Source: Lacibacter cauensis (GTDB taxonomy: Bacteria > Bacteroidota > Bacteroidia > Chitinophagales > Chitinophagaceae). Taken from it: a stretch of 64,000 nucleotides of DNA. Of this stretch, positions 53,397 to 62,522 are shown piece after piece (position 1 is the stretch's first letter; each line of letters starts with the position of its first letter). The translations under genes and the position numbers were made by a program. The notes below the pieces were generated by a model. It was not told where the DNA came from and searched no databases. It worked only from the letters and a program-made list of their open reading frames with translations. The stretch lies in the NCBI RefSeq assembly GCF_007830055.1, contig NZ_VLLE01000004.1, positions 153,248 to 217,247 of the forward strand, given 5' to 3'.

Positions 53397-53773
53397 CTGC
53401 CAATACGGTGAAAGAGATCTTTCACCTGGTATTCCCACAATTGACTTTGGTCTTTGATTTCTTTCTTCTCCGCAAAATCTTTCACAATCAGTATTGTCTG
53501 ATTGGAAATCTCAGTGCGTTCGATCCGGAATTCAAAATATTCATCTTTTGGAGAATGCATCCAACGATAACGTACAAACTTATCTAATTCGCTGTCCAGC
53601 ATTTCTGCTTTTTCGTCAGAACCGTTCCAATTAAATGAAAAAACTCCGTCACGCTCATCCACTTTATCTGCAAACCACTCCTGTAATCCGGAAGGAGTTG
53701 ATAAGAACTCGTATAAAATAGTAGGAGAACATCTTACTGGAAATTCCAGTGTATATAATACTTTCTTGCTCAT
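53393..53773 (-). CDS. START/SRPBCC-fold (AHSA1-like) protein
   Basis: The ATG at 53773 gives 126 residues (MSKKVLYTLEFPVRCSPTIL); an in-frame upstream stretch is rejected. The helix-grip fold opens with FPVRCSPTILYEFLSTPSGLQEWFADKV and continues with FSFNWNGSDEKAEM and RYRWMHSPKDEYFEFRIER. Such proteins bind hydrophobic ligands or Hsp90-like partners. The ligand is unknown. Confidence 0.85.
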   Translation of the reverse strand: MSKKVLYTLEFPVRCSPTILYEFLSTPSGLQEWFADKVDERDGVFSFNWNGSDEKAEMLDSELDKFVRYRWMHSPKDEYFEFRIERTEISNQTILIVKDFAEKKEIKDQSQLWEYQVKDLFHRIGS

Positions 53774-53970
53774 TTCAGTTTCGCCAGGCGATTTGTTGCA
53801 ATAATAAAAAAATAAAAGAGGAATCAAAATTTTACTTTGTCTTTTTTGTTTAACTATAAAAATTATTTATTAAACAAAACAGACTGATTTTGCTGAAATG
53901 CAAGCCCAGTAAGGGTTTTTTTTGGTGAAAATTGTAAATACAGTTAAATTAGGATGAAGTTTTAAAACCT

Positions 53971-54024
53971 AACACCGAGGTAACATAGATGTTTTTATTT
54001 GTGGTTCGCTATGTTTCCGGGGTT
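53971..54024. repeat. Imperfect palindrome in the leader of the primary sigma-factor gene
   Basis: AACACCGAGGTAACATAG (53971-53988) pairs with CTATGTTTCCGGGGTT (54009-54024) over nearly its full length, with a 20-nt loop. It ends 49 bp before the ATG. Confidence 0.6.
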
Positions 54025-54073
54025 GAAGGTCCTTAGCTATGAAATAACATCAACAACCTAAAAACCAGAGCTT

Positions 54074-54946
54074 ATGAGCATGCGCCAACTCAAAATCACA
54101 AAATCGATCACTAACCGTGAATCGCAAAGTCTTGAAAAGTATTTGCAGGAGATCGGTAAAGTAGAACTTATCAGTCCCGAAGAAGAAGTAAAACTTGCCG
54201 AACGGATTAAACAAGGTGATCAACGGGCATTGGACCGTTTAACAAAAGCCAACCTACGTTTCGTTGTATCTGTGGCAAAACAGTATCAGAACCAGGGTCT
54301 CTCACTTCCCGACCTCATCAATGAAGGTAATCTTGGCTTAATTAAAGCCGCACAACGTTTCGATGAAACACGGGGTTTCAAATTTATCTCTTACGCTGTG
54401 TGGTGGATTCGTCAAAGTATTTTACAGGCTTTAGCCGAACAATCCCGTATTGTTCGCTTACCGTTGAATAAAGTTGGATTAACCAACCGCATCAACAAAG
54501 CTTTTTCGCAGCTGGAACAGGAGTACGAACGTGAACCTTCTGCTGAAGAGCTTGCAGAAATGTTGGAAATTGAAATTGAAGAAGTTTCTTCTACACTCGG
54601 CATTTCCTCTCGCCACGTAAGTATGGATTCGCCATTGAGCGATGGAGAAGAAAATACACTGATGGATGTATTGGAAAATCCCAACGCAACTGCAACCGAT
54701 GGAGAGCTTGATCATAACGAGTCGTTGAAAACAGAAATTACCCGTTCGTTAAAAACACTCACAGAACGTCAGCAGGATGTAATCAAATATTTCTTTGGTA
54801 TTGGAGTCGATCATCCACTGAGTTTGGAAGATATCGGCGAACGCTTTAACCTTACAAGAGAGCGTGTTCGACAGATCAAAGACAAAGCCATCAGCAAGCT
54901 GAAAACAAACAGCCGCTGCAAACTGCTGAAAGGTTATCTCGGATAA
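54074..54946 (+). CDS. rpoD: Primary RNA polymerase sigma factor (Bacteroidota RpoD type)
   Basis: A 290-residue group-1/2 sigma-70 protein; a second ATG two codons on is also possible ([20 protein letters not shown] is the family's common N-terminus). It lacks region 1.1. Region 1.2 is [19 protein letters not shown], region 2 contains [26 protein letters not shown] and [13 protein letters not shown], region 3 carries [16 protein letters not shown], and region 4.2 has [19 protein letters not shown]. It binds core polymerase at TAnnTTTG promoters. A terminator follows. Confidence 0.96.
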   Translation: MSMRQLKITKSITNRESQSLEKYLQEIGKVELISPEEEVKLAERIKQGDQRALDRLTKANLRFVVSVAKQYQNQGLSLPDLINEGNLGLIKAAQRFDETRGFKFISYAVWWIRQSILQALAEQSRIVRLPLNKVGLTNRINKAFSQLEQEYEREPSAEELAEMLEIEIEEVSSTLGISSRHVSMDSPLSDGEENTLMDVLENPNATATDGELDHNESLKTEITRSLKTLTERQQDVIKYFFGIGVDHPLSLEDIGERFNLTRERVRQIKDKAISKLKTNSRCKLLKGYLG

Positions 54947-54970
54947 AAATTTTACACATCAGTTATAAAA

Positions 54971-54992
54971 GGGAGCGTTGCTCCCTTTTTTT
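54971..54992 (+). terminator. Rho-independent terminator
   Basis: GGGAGC pairs with GCTCCC across GTT, followed by a T-run. Confidence 0.85.
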
Positions 54993-55032
54993 GTTGCCTA
55001 TCTTTAAGCCCTTAATCGTTTATCTTCGTTTT

Positions 55033-56670
55033 ATGATGAACCGGTTCGCAACTTACCTGTTGATTACTGTGCTTGCAGCATTACTTTTTTTTCACTCTCT
55101 TGGAAAAGTGGCGCTGTTCGATTGGGACGAAATCAACTTCGCTGAAAGTGCCCGTGAAATGATTGAAACGGGCAATTACATGCAGGTGCAGATCAACTAC
55201 GAACCGTTTTGGGAAAAGCCACCACTGTTCTTCTGGATGCAGGTAGCATCGATGAAGCTGTTTGGTGTAAATGAATTTGCTGCAAGGCTACCCAATGCGT
55301 TGTGCGGCGTTGCAACCTTGCTCATTCTATTTGGCATTGGCCGGAGATTGCATAACGAACAGTTTGGTCTTTGGTGGGCCTTTATTTATGCAGGCACTTT
55401 TCTGCCGCATCTTTATTTCAAAAGCGGCATCATCGATCCGTGGTTTAACCTGTTTATTTTTCTTGGTATTTACTTTCTATCACGCTTTCTTGCAGCGAAA
55501 GAAGAACGCAAGCCGTTTTTACAGCACTTGCTTTTTTCCGGCTTGTTTACCGGCGTTGCCATATTAACCAAAGGACCGGTTGCATTGCTGGTCGTTCTGT
55601 TAAGCTATGGCGTTTTTATTCTTTTTAACCGTTGGAAAGGCTGGGTCAACATCAAATATTATCTCATCTGGGGATTGGTTGTACTGCTTGTTACGCTGGT
55701 CTGGTTTGGATTAGAAATTGTGGAGCATGGCTGGTGGTTTGTAAACGAATTTATTACCTACCAGATTCGTTTGTTTAAAACCAAAGATGCAGGCCACGGC
55801 GGTTTCCTGTTGTACCATTTTGTTGTGGTGCTCATTGGTTGCTTCCCCGCTTCTTTATTGATTTTCCGCTACCGTAACCAGCAACACGAAAACAAACAAC
55901 AACAGATCTTCCGGATGCTGATGATCGCTTCACTGCTTGTGATTTTAGTAGTGTTTACGATTGTAAAAACAAAGATTGTTCACTATTCATCGTTTACTTA
56001 TCTACCAATAGGTTACCTGGCTGCAGCAACAATCACCGGTATTATCAAGCGCACTGCAACAATAAAAGGCTGGCAAAAAATCGCCTTGCTGGTGCTGGGC
56101 ATTATCTGGAGTATCCTCTTTATAGCCTTACCGTTAATCGGCAACAACATCCACTGGTTAAAACCATTACTTACCAAAGATGCGTTTGCAATGGCCAACA
56201 TTGAAGCACAGGTAAGCTGGAATTATTTCTTAATGATTCCGGGTATTTTGTTCCTGGCTGCAATCATCACCAGCTTTGTATGGTTGCAGAAAAAGAAGTT
56301 TCAAAAGGCATTTGTTTTATTACTGATTACCTGCGCCGGCGCAATGCAGGTATTGCTTACTTCCTTCGCTCCACGTATTGAACAATATTCGCAGCATGCG
56401 GCGATTGAATTTTTCGAATCGCTGCAGGGAAAGGATGTGTATATTAAAACGCTCGGCTATAAAAGCTATGCACAATACTTCTACACACGCATTAAGCCGG
56501 GGCAACGCAAAGAATCGAAAGATGAAAGCTGGCTGCTGACAGGCCAAGTTGATAAACCCACTTACTTCATCAGCAAGAATACCTACGAACCAGAGGTGAT
56601 GAAAAATTATGCAGACAAAGTAGAAGTGATTGGCCGTAAGAATGGATTTGTATTTTACAAGCGGAAGTAA
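55033..56670 (+). CDS. ArnT-like GT39/GT83 family glycosyltransferase
   Basis: The ATG at 55033 gives 545 residues; in-frame upstream codons lie in the terminator region. About eleven TM helices are visible. The first periplasmic loop has LFDWDEINFAESAREMIETG, the acidic motif of GT-C enzymes, and EPFWEKPPLFFWMQ. Such enzymes move a sugar from a polyprenyl phosphate onto lipid A or other glycolipids (ArnT adds aminoarabinose). The sugar here is unknown. The C-terminal periplasmic domain ends YADKVEVIGRKNGFVFYKRK. It resembles the GT-C gene at 40289 only at superfamily level. Confidence 0.9.
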   Translation: MMNRFATYLLITVLAALLFFHSLGKVALFDWDEINFAESAREMIETGNYMQVQINYEPFWEKPPLFFWMQVASMKLFGVNEFAARLPNALCGVATLLILFGIGRRLHNEQFGLWWAFIYAGTFLPHLYFKSGIIDPWFNLFIFLGIYFLSRFLAAKEERKPFLQHLLFSGLFTGVAILTKGPVALLVVLLSYGVFILFNRWKGWVNIKYYLIWGLVVLLVTLVWFGLEIVEHGWWFVNEFITYQIRLFKTKDAGHGGFLLYHFVVVLIGCFPASLLIFRYRNQQHENKQQQIFRMLMIASLLVILVVFTIVKTKIVHYSSFTYLPIGYLAAATITGIIKRTATIKGWQKIALLVLGIIWSILFIALPLIGNNIHWLKPLLTKDAFAMANIEAQVSWNYFLMIPGILFLAAIITSFVWLQKKKFQKAFVLLLITCAGAMQVLLTSFAPRIEQYSQHAAIEFFESLQGKDVYIKTLGYKSYAQYFYTRIKPGQRKESKDESWLLTGQVDKPTYFISKNTYEPEVMKNYADKVEVIGRKNGFVFYKRK

Positions 56671-56680
56671 TTTCTTTCAC

Positions 56681-56712
56681 TTTGTACTTCCAGCTTTGTA
56701 CTTCGTACTTTC
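56681..56712. repeat. TACG-type dispersed repeat, copy 3 (inverted orientation)
   Basis: TTTGTACTTCCAGCTTTGTA then CTTCGTACTTTC. Read on the minus strand it has the same AAGTACGAAGTAC units as the other copies. It lies between two convergent genes, 3 bp from the downstream stop. Confidence 0.7.
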
Positions 56713-56715
56713 CCA

Positions 56716-57411
56716 TTACCCCATCAAACAAAAGATCACCGGCTGTTTGTGCAATTCCGGTTTTTCTTTTTTCCAATCGGCCACCGTTTTTGTAACGATT
56801 GATTCATTGGCGGCAGTTAAATTTGCTGCTACGCAAATGCGTGTAGTGGGTTTACAAGTTTTGAGTATTGTTTCCAGCAATTGATTGTTACGGTATGGTG
56901 TTTCAATAAACACCTGTGTGCTTTGCTGTTTAGCCGAATATTCTTCAAGCTGTAGTAATTTCTTTTTACGCTGTTGTTCATCAATGGGCAAATAACCTAC
57001 AAAGGCAAATTGCTGTCCGTTCATGCCGCTACCCATCAACGCCAATAAAATGGAACTGGGGCCTGCCAAAGGTTTAATGGTTGCTCCGTGCTGATGTGCA
57101 GCTTCGATCAACACCTGTCCCGGATCTGCAATGCCGGGGCAACCTGCCTCGCTGATGATACCGATGTTTTTACCGGCTTTGATCTGATTGATAAACGCCT
57201 GCTTTACTTCCTGCTCTGCTTTATGAATAGTGTACCATTCGTACTCGTCAATTACAATCGCTTTATCGAGCTTTTTTAAATACCGCCTTGCAGTACGTTC
57301 GTTTTCTGCAAAGAGTACTGTGCACTGTTTAATTGCATCCAACACGTAAGCAGGTATTGCCTCTAGACTTTCATCTTCTAACGGAGCAGGTATAAGAAAA
57401 ACTGTTGCCAA
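56716..57411 (-). CDS. RsmI-like SAM-dependent methyltransferase
   Basis: A 231-residue tetrapyrrole-methylase-fold protein. N-terminal block VFLIPAPLEDESLEAIPAYV, then the SAM-binding GIISEAGCPGIADPGQVLIEAAH, the LAGPSSILLALMGSGMNGQQFAFVGYLP segment (as two blocks), and ETPYRNNQLLETILKTCKP. These match the RsmI family that 2'-O-methylates C1402 of 16S rRNA; this short version is common in Bacteroidota as an additional paralogue. It begins with a TTG. It could act on another RNA site. Confidence 0.85.
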   Translation of the reverse strand: MATVFLIPAPLEDESLEAIPAYVLDAIKQCTVLFAENERTARRYLKKLDKAIVIDEYEWYTIHKAEQEVKQAFINQIKAGKNIGIISEAGCPGIADPGQVLIEAAHQHGATIKPLAGPSSILLALMGSGMNGQQFAFVGYLPIDEQQRKKKLLQLEEYSAKQQSTQVFIETPYRNNQLLETILKTCKPTTRICVAANLTAANESIVTKTVADWKKEKPELHKQPVIFCLMG

Positions 57412-57449
57412 AATGTTTGTTTGATTGCCGTAAAGATAACAGAAGCTGT

Positions 57450-58211
57450 TTACGGATTATCATCCTGGTGATATAAACTCAATGTTGCTGCAACAACAGC
57501 ATATGCCGGTGCTAATACCCAACCTACAAACGGAATTACATGCAGCAGGAAAAAGACCATCCCATTACCAATAGCTAATCCTTTGCGGTTACTGATGAAG
57601 GCAATACTCTGCGATGGACTTAGTTTATGCCGTTCGGTGCTGTAATCGAGCATGGAAAAACCGTAGTAATAACACTCCACCAAAAAAGCAATCATCGGAC
57701 TTACCCATCCTACTACAGGTATTAACGAAAAAAGCAAAATCGCAATAATATAAATGGTTTGCCATAAGGTGTTGCGTAATGCAAGACGAACTGCACGCCA
57801 GATATCTTTCAGCAGTTGTTTTAAATCGAACGGATAATCGTTTCCTTCGATAATATTTTCTGTTTTTTCGCTCAGGTAGGCAAACACCGGTGAACCCACT
57901 ACCAGGAATAAAAACTTAAACAGCGAAAAATAGAAGAACAAAAGAATCAAACGGAAAATAATACTGGCTGTAATGAACAGGAAGTTGAGTAAACTGTTGT
58001 TCATTGAATCGAGCCAGCTTTTAATACCAACTGTATTAAATAGCCAGTCGAGAAAATCGCCGCTCGATGTCCAGAACAACCACATACCGCCCATAAACAA
58101 CAACATGTATATGAACCCCGGAATAAGAATCCATTTCCATAACTTGTGTCGAACGATAAACTGATGCGCTCTGAAATAAGCCTGAACTGCAATAACTAAT
58201 TCCTTTAACAA
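57450..58211 (-). CDS. EI24/CysZ-like inner-membrane protein
   Basis: A 253-residue membrane protein with about four hydrophobic blocks (WILIPGFIYMLLFMGGMWLFW, NFLFITASIIFRLILLFFYF, IYIIAILLFSLIPVVGWVSP, FFLLHVIPFVGWVLAPAYAV). The P-V-V-G-W-V-type hairpins and the family sequence VECYYYGFSMLDYSTERHKLS match EI24/CysZ proteins, which include sulfate transporters. The start is a TTG at 58211. Substrate is not established here. Confidence 0.85.
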   Translation of the reverse strand: MLKELVIAVQAYFRAHQFIVRHKLWKWILIPGFIYMLLFMGGMWLFWTSSGDFLDWLFNTVGIKSWLDSMNNSLLNFLFITASIIFRLILLFFYFSLFKFLFLVVGSPVFAYLSEKTENIIEGNDYPFDLKQLLKDIWRAVRLALRNTLWQTIYIIAILLFSLIPVVGWVSPMIAFLVECYYYGFSMLDYSTERHKLSPSQSIAFISNRKGLAIGNGMVFFLLHVIPFVGWVLAPAYAVVAATLSLYHQDDNP

Positions 58212-58275
58212 ATGATCCGTTTTTAAGTGTGATGATAGTGGTGCTTAACAGGCGTTAGCAGCAAAATACAACAAA

Positions 58276-58899
58276 ATGCAAAAGCTCGGCATAGATTTTT
58301 ACAGAAGAGATGATGTTGCCCGTATTGCACAGGAATTACTGGGTAAATACATTGTTACAAAATTTGAACAACAATACACTGTTGGACGTATTGTTGAAAC
58401 AGAAGCGTATGCCGGCATCATCGACAAAGCATCGCATGCATATAACAACAGAAGAACTGCAAGAACAGAAATCATGTTTGGCGATGCAGGACATGCTTAT
58501 GTATATCTCTGTTACGGAATTCATCACTTGTTTAATGTGGTTTGTAATGTACCCGGCAAACCCGATGCTGTTTTAATACGAGGTATTGAACCGGTGGAAG
58601 GTCTCCCAATTATGCAGCAACGTTTTCATCAAAACAAATTCAACAGCAGCATAGGCCGTGGACCCGGTAATGTAAGTAAAGCATTGGGCATATCGGTTTC
58701 CCATACAGGTTTTCCTTTGCAGCAACAGCAACTTTTTCTGGCAGAAGAAAAGCAGGAGCAGTTTACAACAATGGCCTCGCCACGTATTGGTGTTGATTAT
58801 GCAGCAGAACATGCAAAATGGCTCTACCGTTTTTTTATAGCAGATCATCCGCAGGTTACTAAACATGCGGTTAATAAAACTGCCGTTGCGTTACGATAA
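58276..58899 (+). CDS. DNA-3-methyladenine glycosylase (AAG/MPG family)
   Basis: It excises alkylated purines in base-excision repair. The 207 residues match the family. LLGKYIVTKFEQQYTVGRIVETEAYAG includes the catalytic Glu (VETEAY), then DKASHAYNNRRTARTEIMFGDAG and HAYVYLCYGIHHLFNVV, and the DNA-contacting IRGIEPVEG and GRGPGNVSKALGI. It is cytosolic and stands alone. Confidence 0.94.
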   Translation: MQKLGIDFYRRDDVARIAQELLGKYIVTKFEQQYTVGRIVETEAYAGIIDKASHAYNNRRTARTEIMFGDAGHAYVYLCYGIHHLFNVVCNVPGKPDAVLIRGIEPVEGLPIMQQRFHQNKFNSSIGRGPGNVSKALGISVSHTGFPLQQQQLFLAEEKQEQFTTMASPRIGVDYAAEHAKWLYRFFIADHPQVTKHAVNKTAVALR

Positions 58900-58951
58900 G
58901 CTTCCGGAGGCCCGCTGTTCGCCATCAACCAAACTATTTTATATTTAATGC

Positions 58952-60409
58952 ATGAACCCAACCATTCAGTACCGGCTTTCGTTATTTGCCGGAATTGCAT
59001 TATCGCTTGCCGCTTATCTCATTAACCCGTTTGGTTTAGATGCTGCTGCCAACAAAGCTGTTGCCGTTGCAGTTTTAATGATTACCTGGTGGATAGCTGA
59101 AGCATTACCCATGCCTGCTGTTGCTTTGCTGCCGCTGATTTTACTTCCGCTACTCAACATCAGCACAATGGAAGAAACCACAAAAGCCTACAGCAACCCG
59201 GTTATCTTTTTATTTATGGGTGGTTTTATGATTGGACTTGCCATTGAAAAATGGAATCTGCATAAACGCATTGCGTTAAGTATTGTAAAGCAAACAGGCA
59301 CAAGCGGTAACCGTATTATACTCGGCTTTATCATTGCCACTTCTTTTTTAAGTATGTGGCTGAGTAATACCGCTACCACGATGATGATGTTTCCGATTGC
59401 ATTAAGTGTAATTGCAGTGATGCGTGAGCATGAACAAACGGGTACAAGTCTTGCCAATTTTTCGATGGTGCTAATGCTGGTAATTGCCTATGCCAGTAAT
59501 ATCGGCGGTATGGCCACCATTATTGGTACACCGCCCAACGTCGCCTTTGTTGCATTTATTGAAAAAAAATATAACTATACCATTCAGTTTGTTGATTGGA
59601 TGCTGGTGTGCACCCCAATGGTGATTCTGTTATTAGCAGCCTTATACTGGGTGCTGGCAAAATGGATGTTTCCTTCACGCATCAGCAGCAGTAAAGATGC
59701 CAACCGTTACATCACAGAAGAACTGCAGAAGCTGGGCCGTATGTCTACTGCAGAAAAAAGAGCATTATCTGTTTTTCTGCTCACAGCATTGTTATGGATC
59801 ATCAAAGACCCCATCAATCAACTTGGCTTTCTTAAACTCGACGATAGTATAATCGCCATCTTTGGTGCATTGCTGCTGTTTGCAATACCAGCCGGTAAAA
59901 CAGAAAATAACAAACCGGTTATGCTGCTCGATTGGAGCGATACTTCAAAAATGGCCTGGGGTATTTTATTATTGTTTGGCGGAGGTATTGCATTGGCAAA
60001 TGCATTGGAGAAAGTGGGTGTAATGGCGCAAATAGGGCAATGGCTGGCTGGCTTCAGCCACATCAATGGTTTTGCATTGCTCATCATTATTGTGGTGATT
60101 TCTATTTTCCTCAGCGAAGTAATGAGTAATGTAGCACAGGTAATTGTATTTGCACCGGTGCTGGCTGCATTAGCCGATGCATTGCATCTCGATCCTTTAT
60201 TGCTGGGTATACCTATGACGCTTGCTGCCAGTGCTGCTTCCATGATGCCGATGGGTACTCCGCCCAATGCCATTGTATTCAGCAGTGGTCATATAAAACT
60301 CAAGGATATGATCAAGGCGGGCTTTGTAATGAACATTGTCAGCATTATTCTCATCAGTTTATTCTGCTTGTATGTATTACCATTGGTAATGCATGTAATT
60401 GCGAAGTAA
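58952..60409 (+). CDS. SLC13 (DASS) family sodium/anion symporter
   Basis: A 485-residue transporter with about eleven TM helices. It shows MITWWIAEALPMPAVALLPL, the first sodium/anion signature FLSMWLSNTATTMMMFPIAL, IGGMATIIGTPPNVAFVAFI, and the second signature GGGIALANAL and MPMGTPPNAIVFSSGHI near the C-terminus. The paired SNT and TP motifs coordinate sodium and a carboxylate or sulfate. It imports dicarboxylates or similar anions with sodium. A 10-bp hairpin follows. Confidence 0.93.
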   Translation: MNPTIQYRLSLFAGIALSLAAYLINPFGLDAAANKAVAVAVLMITWWIAEALPMPAVALLPLILLPLLNISTMEETTKAYSNPVIFLFMGGFMIGLAIEKWNLHKRIALSIVKQTGTSGNRIILGFIIATSFLSMWLSNTATTMMMFPIALSVIAVMREHEQTGTSLANFSMVLMLVIAYASNIGGMATIIGTPPNVAFVAFIEKKYNYTIQFVDWMLVCTPMVILLLAALYWVLAKWMFPSRISSSKDANRYITEELQKLGRMSTAEKRALSVFLLTALLWIIKDPINQLGFLKLDDSIIAIFGALLLFAIPAGKTENNKPVMLLDWSDTSKMAWGILLLFGGGIALANALEKVGVMAQIGQWLAGFSHINGFALLIIIVVISIFLSEVMSNVAQVIVFAPVLAALADALHLDPLLLGIPMTLAASAASMMPMGTPPNAIVFSSGHIKLKDMIKAGFVMNIVSIILISLFCLYVLPLVMHVIAK

Positions 60410-60436
60410 GAGCTGTTGAGAAGTGTATACAAAAAA

Positions 60437-60460
60437 TTACCCCCGGAGTTCCGGGGGTAA
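60437..60460. terminator. Hairpin after the SLC13 gene
   Basis: TTACCCCCGG pairs with CCGGGGGTAA across AGTT. It has an A-run on its left and no T-run on the right, so its T-tract lies on the minus strand. Its role in ending the plus-strand transporter mRNA is uncertain. Confidence 0.55.
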
Positions 60461-60599
60461 AAATGACTTCAATTTTTTCTGGTCTTTTGGTCTTTACCTG
60501 TTTTACTTGGGTACAGAGAAGTCTGTTTGTTTTCATAAGGCCGTTTTTAAAAACGGGCATTGGACTTTTTTTGGTTTTCACTGCTGTTTTACCAACTTA

Positions 60600-60795
60600 G
60601 GATTTGGATCTTTGGTTTTTGGTTTTTTCAGGATTCGGATACTTTGGTTTTTCTTCAGGATTTCAGGATACGGTTTTTGTTTCGGATTTGGATTTGATTT
60701 TTCAGGATTTGGATACTTTGATTTTCGTCAGGATTTTTGGATTTGGTTTTTGTTTTGGATTCGGATCTTTGGTTTTTTCTGGATTCGGATTTTTG
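60600..60795. repeat. GGATTYGGATMYTTGG degenerate repeat tract
   Basis: Five copies of GGATTYGGATMYTTGG-like units (60600, 60631, 60706, 60757, 60781) are embedded in T/G-rich, C-poor DNA. GG runs are spaced to allow two-tier G-quadruplexes on the plus strand. Confidence 0.7.
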
Positions 60796-61286
60796 TACTC
60801 TGTTATTGTGATATAAAGCTACACCCACATTCTGCGCATACAAAACATTTTCGCATACTGTTTTCAAAAAATAGTGCCTGCATAGAGGGCAAGTAAGTGG
60901 TGTTACTTAGCAGCATCGTAAAGTTATTTTGCAACAGCAAAAGCTGCTTTAATAAGCTCTATTACAGTGTAATACAAATACTACAACCACTAAGGCTTTA
61001 ACCCCTTTTCTCCGCTAAGTGTATGTTGGTTAAAAGCAATGAATAGCTCTGATATGTGCTGTTTACAGCGTTAACTGTTGTGCACGAACCGTTTTGAAAA
61101 GCATACATCTGCTTCTGTATTTTTTCCGTAGGTACTGATCTCAACTATACATCATGAAGAAGTCAAATCAGTAGTGATCTATTAATAAAGGAGAGGTATT
61201 GGTGCTATTTGTTCACTAGTAGCACGGTAGCAGCGTTTGCTATAGAATTGGTTTTTAAACGCACTGCCACTTTGCAGTTTGGCAGC

Positions 61287-61308
61287 CAGGCAACAGCCTG
61301 TTTTTGTT
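61287..61308 (+). terminator. Rho-independent terminator (plus strand)
   Basis: CAGGC pairs with GCCTG across AACA, followed by TTTTTGTT. No plus-strand gene precedes it closely. Confidence 0.65.
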
Positions 61309-61315
61309 AAAAGAG

Positions 61316-61349
61316 AGAGGCATCGGTTTTATACCGATGCCTCTTTTAT
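61316..61349. terminator. Bidirectional terminator
   Basis: AGAGGCATCGG pairs perfectly with CCGATGCCTCT across TTTTATA, followed by TTTTATT. It lies next to the stop of the minus-strand PorP/SprF gene. Confidence 0.8.
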
Positions 61350-61376
61350 TGCGAAAGCTTTTATTTGTATAAATAA

Positions 61377-62390
61377 TTAAAAACGGGGGCAATTCAACTT
61401 CTTCTTATTCGGATCAACATATTTCTTTGTCCAGATCAGCGAAATTTCCATACCGCCTCTGCGTTGCGATGCTGCTGCTAAACGGGAGGTATTCACATCG
61501 TACGAAAAACCGAAACGGTAGCTGCCAAATTCCAAACCTACGTAAGGAATAACCGCATCGCCATAACGTACCCATACACCAGCATATACATCTGTAGGAT
61601 TCTCCGTAAAATCGCCATTCACAGTTCTGCCTATTGCCGCACCAAAAATTGCTTCGCTGGCTGCAGCCTGGCGCTGATAGTTGGCGCTAACAAATAATGT
61701 TGTCGCATCAGCAATGGGAAAATAACCACCGCCATGCACAGTGAACCTTGGGTTCATAATATACTGCGCATTTAAGAAACTTACCTTGGGGCGATTGATG
61801 TGGTACACCGATGCACCAATATAAAAGTTGTTGTAATCGTTGGTAGCACCGTTATAAATAAAGCCTGCGTTCACATCAGCATAGCTAATGTTTCTGAAAC
61901 CGGTACTACCGAAAATTTCAGCTGTATTACCGGTAAAGCCAAGGCTGGTTAACTCATCCTGGAAATCGAGTTTGTTCAGATCGAGTCTGCGTTGTACATA
62001 GGTACCGCTAAAGCCAACTCCAATCTGATGATAACCGTTTTCATCAAGTCCTTTGTGATAAGCAACCGAACCCGAAATAAAACTGTTCTTCATTACACCA
62101 TCACCATTAATATCGTACATGCCCATTACACCTACACCAAACTGATCAAATTCGGGAATGGTATTTCCCAAAATGCCAAAGTCGGCCGACAAGGTAGAGG
62201 TGCGAAACGCATTGTTGATGGTAGGCCATTGGTTACGATAGTTACCTGCCAGCCTTAATGTGCCATTAAATTTTCCGGTTAAGGCAGGATTAAGCGTAAG
62301 AGGTGAAGCAAAAAATTGTGAAAAATTAGGATCCTGTGCATAGGTCTGCAACACGATCAGCAAAAATGGTAAGAGTAAAAGTTTTCTCAT
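61377..62390 (-). CDS. PorP/SprF family type IX secretion membrane protein
   Basis: The ATG at 62390 opens a signal peptide (MRKLLLLPFLLIVLQTYAQ), giving 337 residues. DPNFSQFFASPLTLNPALTG is the PorP/SprF signature, and the rest is a 14-strand-like outer-membrane barrel ending in KYVDPNKKKLNCPRF. PorP/SprF proteins act in the T9SS translocation of cargo or attach to it. This solitary copy probably belongs to the paralogue group linked to specific cargo; the partner is not in the window. Confidence 0.92.
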   Translation of the reverse strand: MRKLLLLPFLLIVLQTYAQDPNFSQFFASPLTLNPALTGKFNGTLRLAGNYRNQWPTINNAFRTSTLSADFGILGNTIPEFDQFGVGVMGMYDINGDGVMKNSFISGSVAYHKGLDENGYHQIGVGFSGTYVQRRLDLNKLDFQDELTSLGFTGNTAEIFGSTGFRNISYADVNAGFIYNGATNDYNNFYIGASVYHINRPKVSFLNAQYIMNPRFTVHGGGYFPIADATTLFVSANYQRQAAASEAIFGAAIGRTVNGDFTENPTDVYAGVWVRYGDAVIPYVGLEFGSYRFGFSYDVNTSRLAAASQRRGGMEISLIWTKKYVDPNKKKLNCPRF

Positions 62391-62522
62391 TGAGAGCAAT
62401 TAATGGTTAGACGTTTTTCAACCTTTTGATGCTGCTTTCTCCTTTTGGGTACAGCAAGTAAAACAACTAATTATTTTTAAACGTTACAAATTTCAATATC
62501 CGAATTAACATTTTCAGCAACC

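Larger units (their letters stand above)
60410..61376. other. Gene-free 967 bp with G/T-rich repeats and tandem terminators
   Basis: The region contains a 10-bp hairpin (60437-60460), a perfect 16-bp palindrome CCGTTTTTAAAAACGG (60541-60556), the GGATTYGGAT repeat tract (60600-60795), and two closely spaced terminators (61287-61308, 61316-61349). Open frames across the tract are low-complexity on all strands and are not credible genes. A plus-strand noncoding transcript ending at the terminators is possible. Confidence 0.55.

Noticed and set aside
60423-60896. Plus-strand 157-residue ORF and the opposite 70-residue ORF at 60655-60867
   Set aside because: The frames are open only because the DNA is T/G-rich; the products are low-complexity and no start context or homology is visible.
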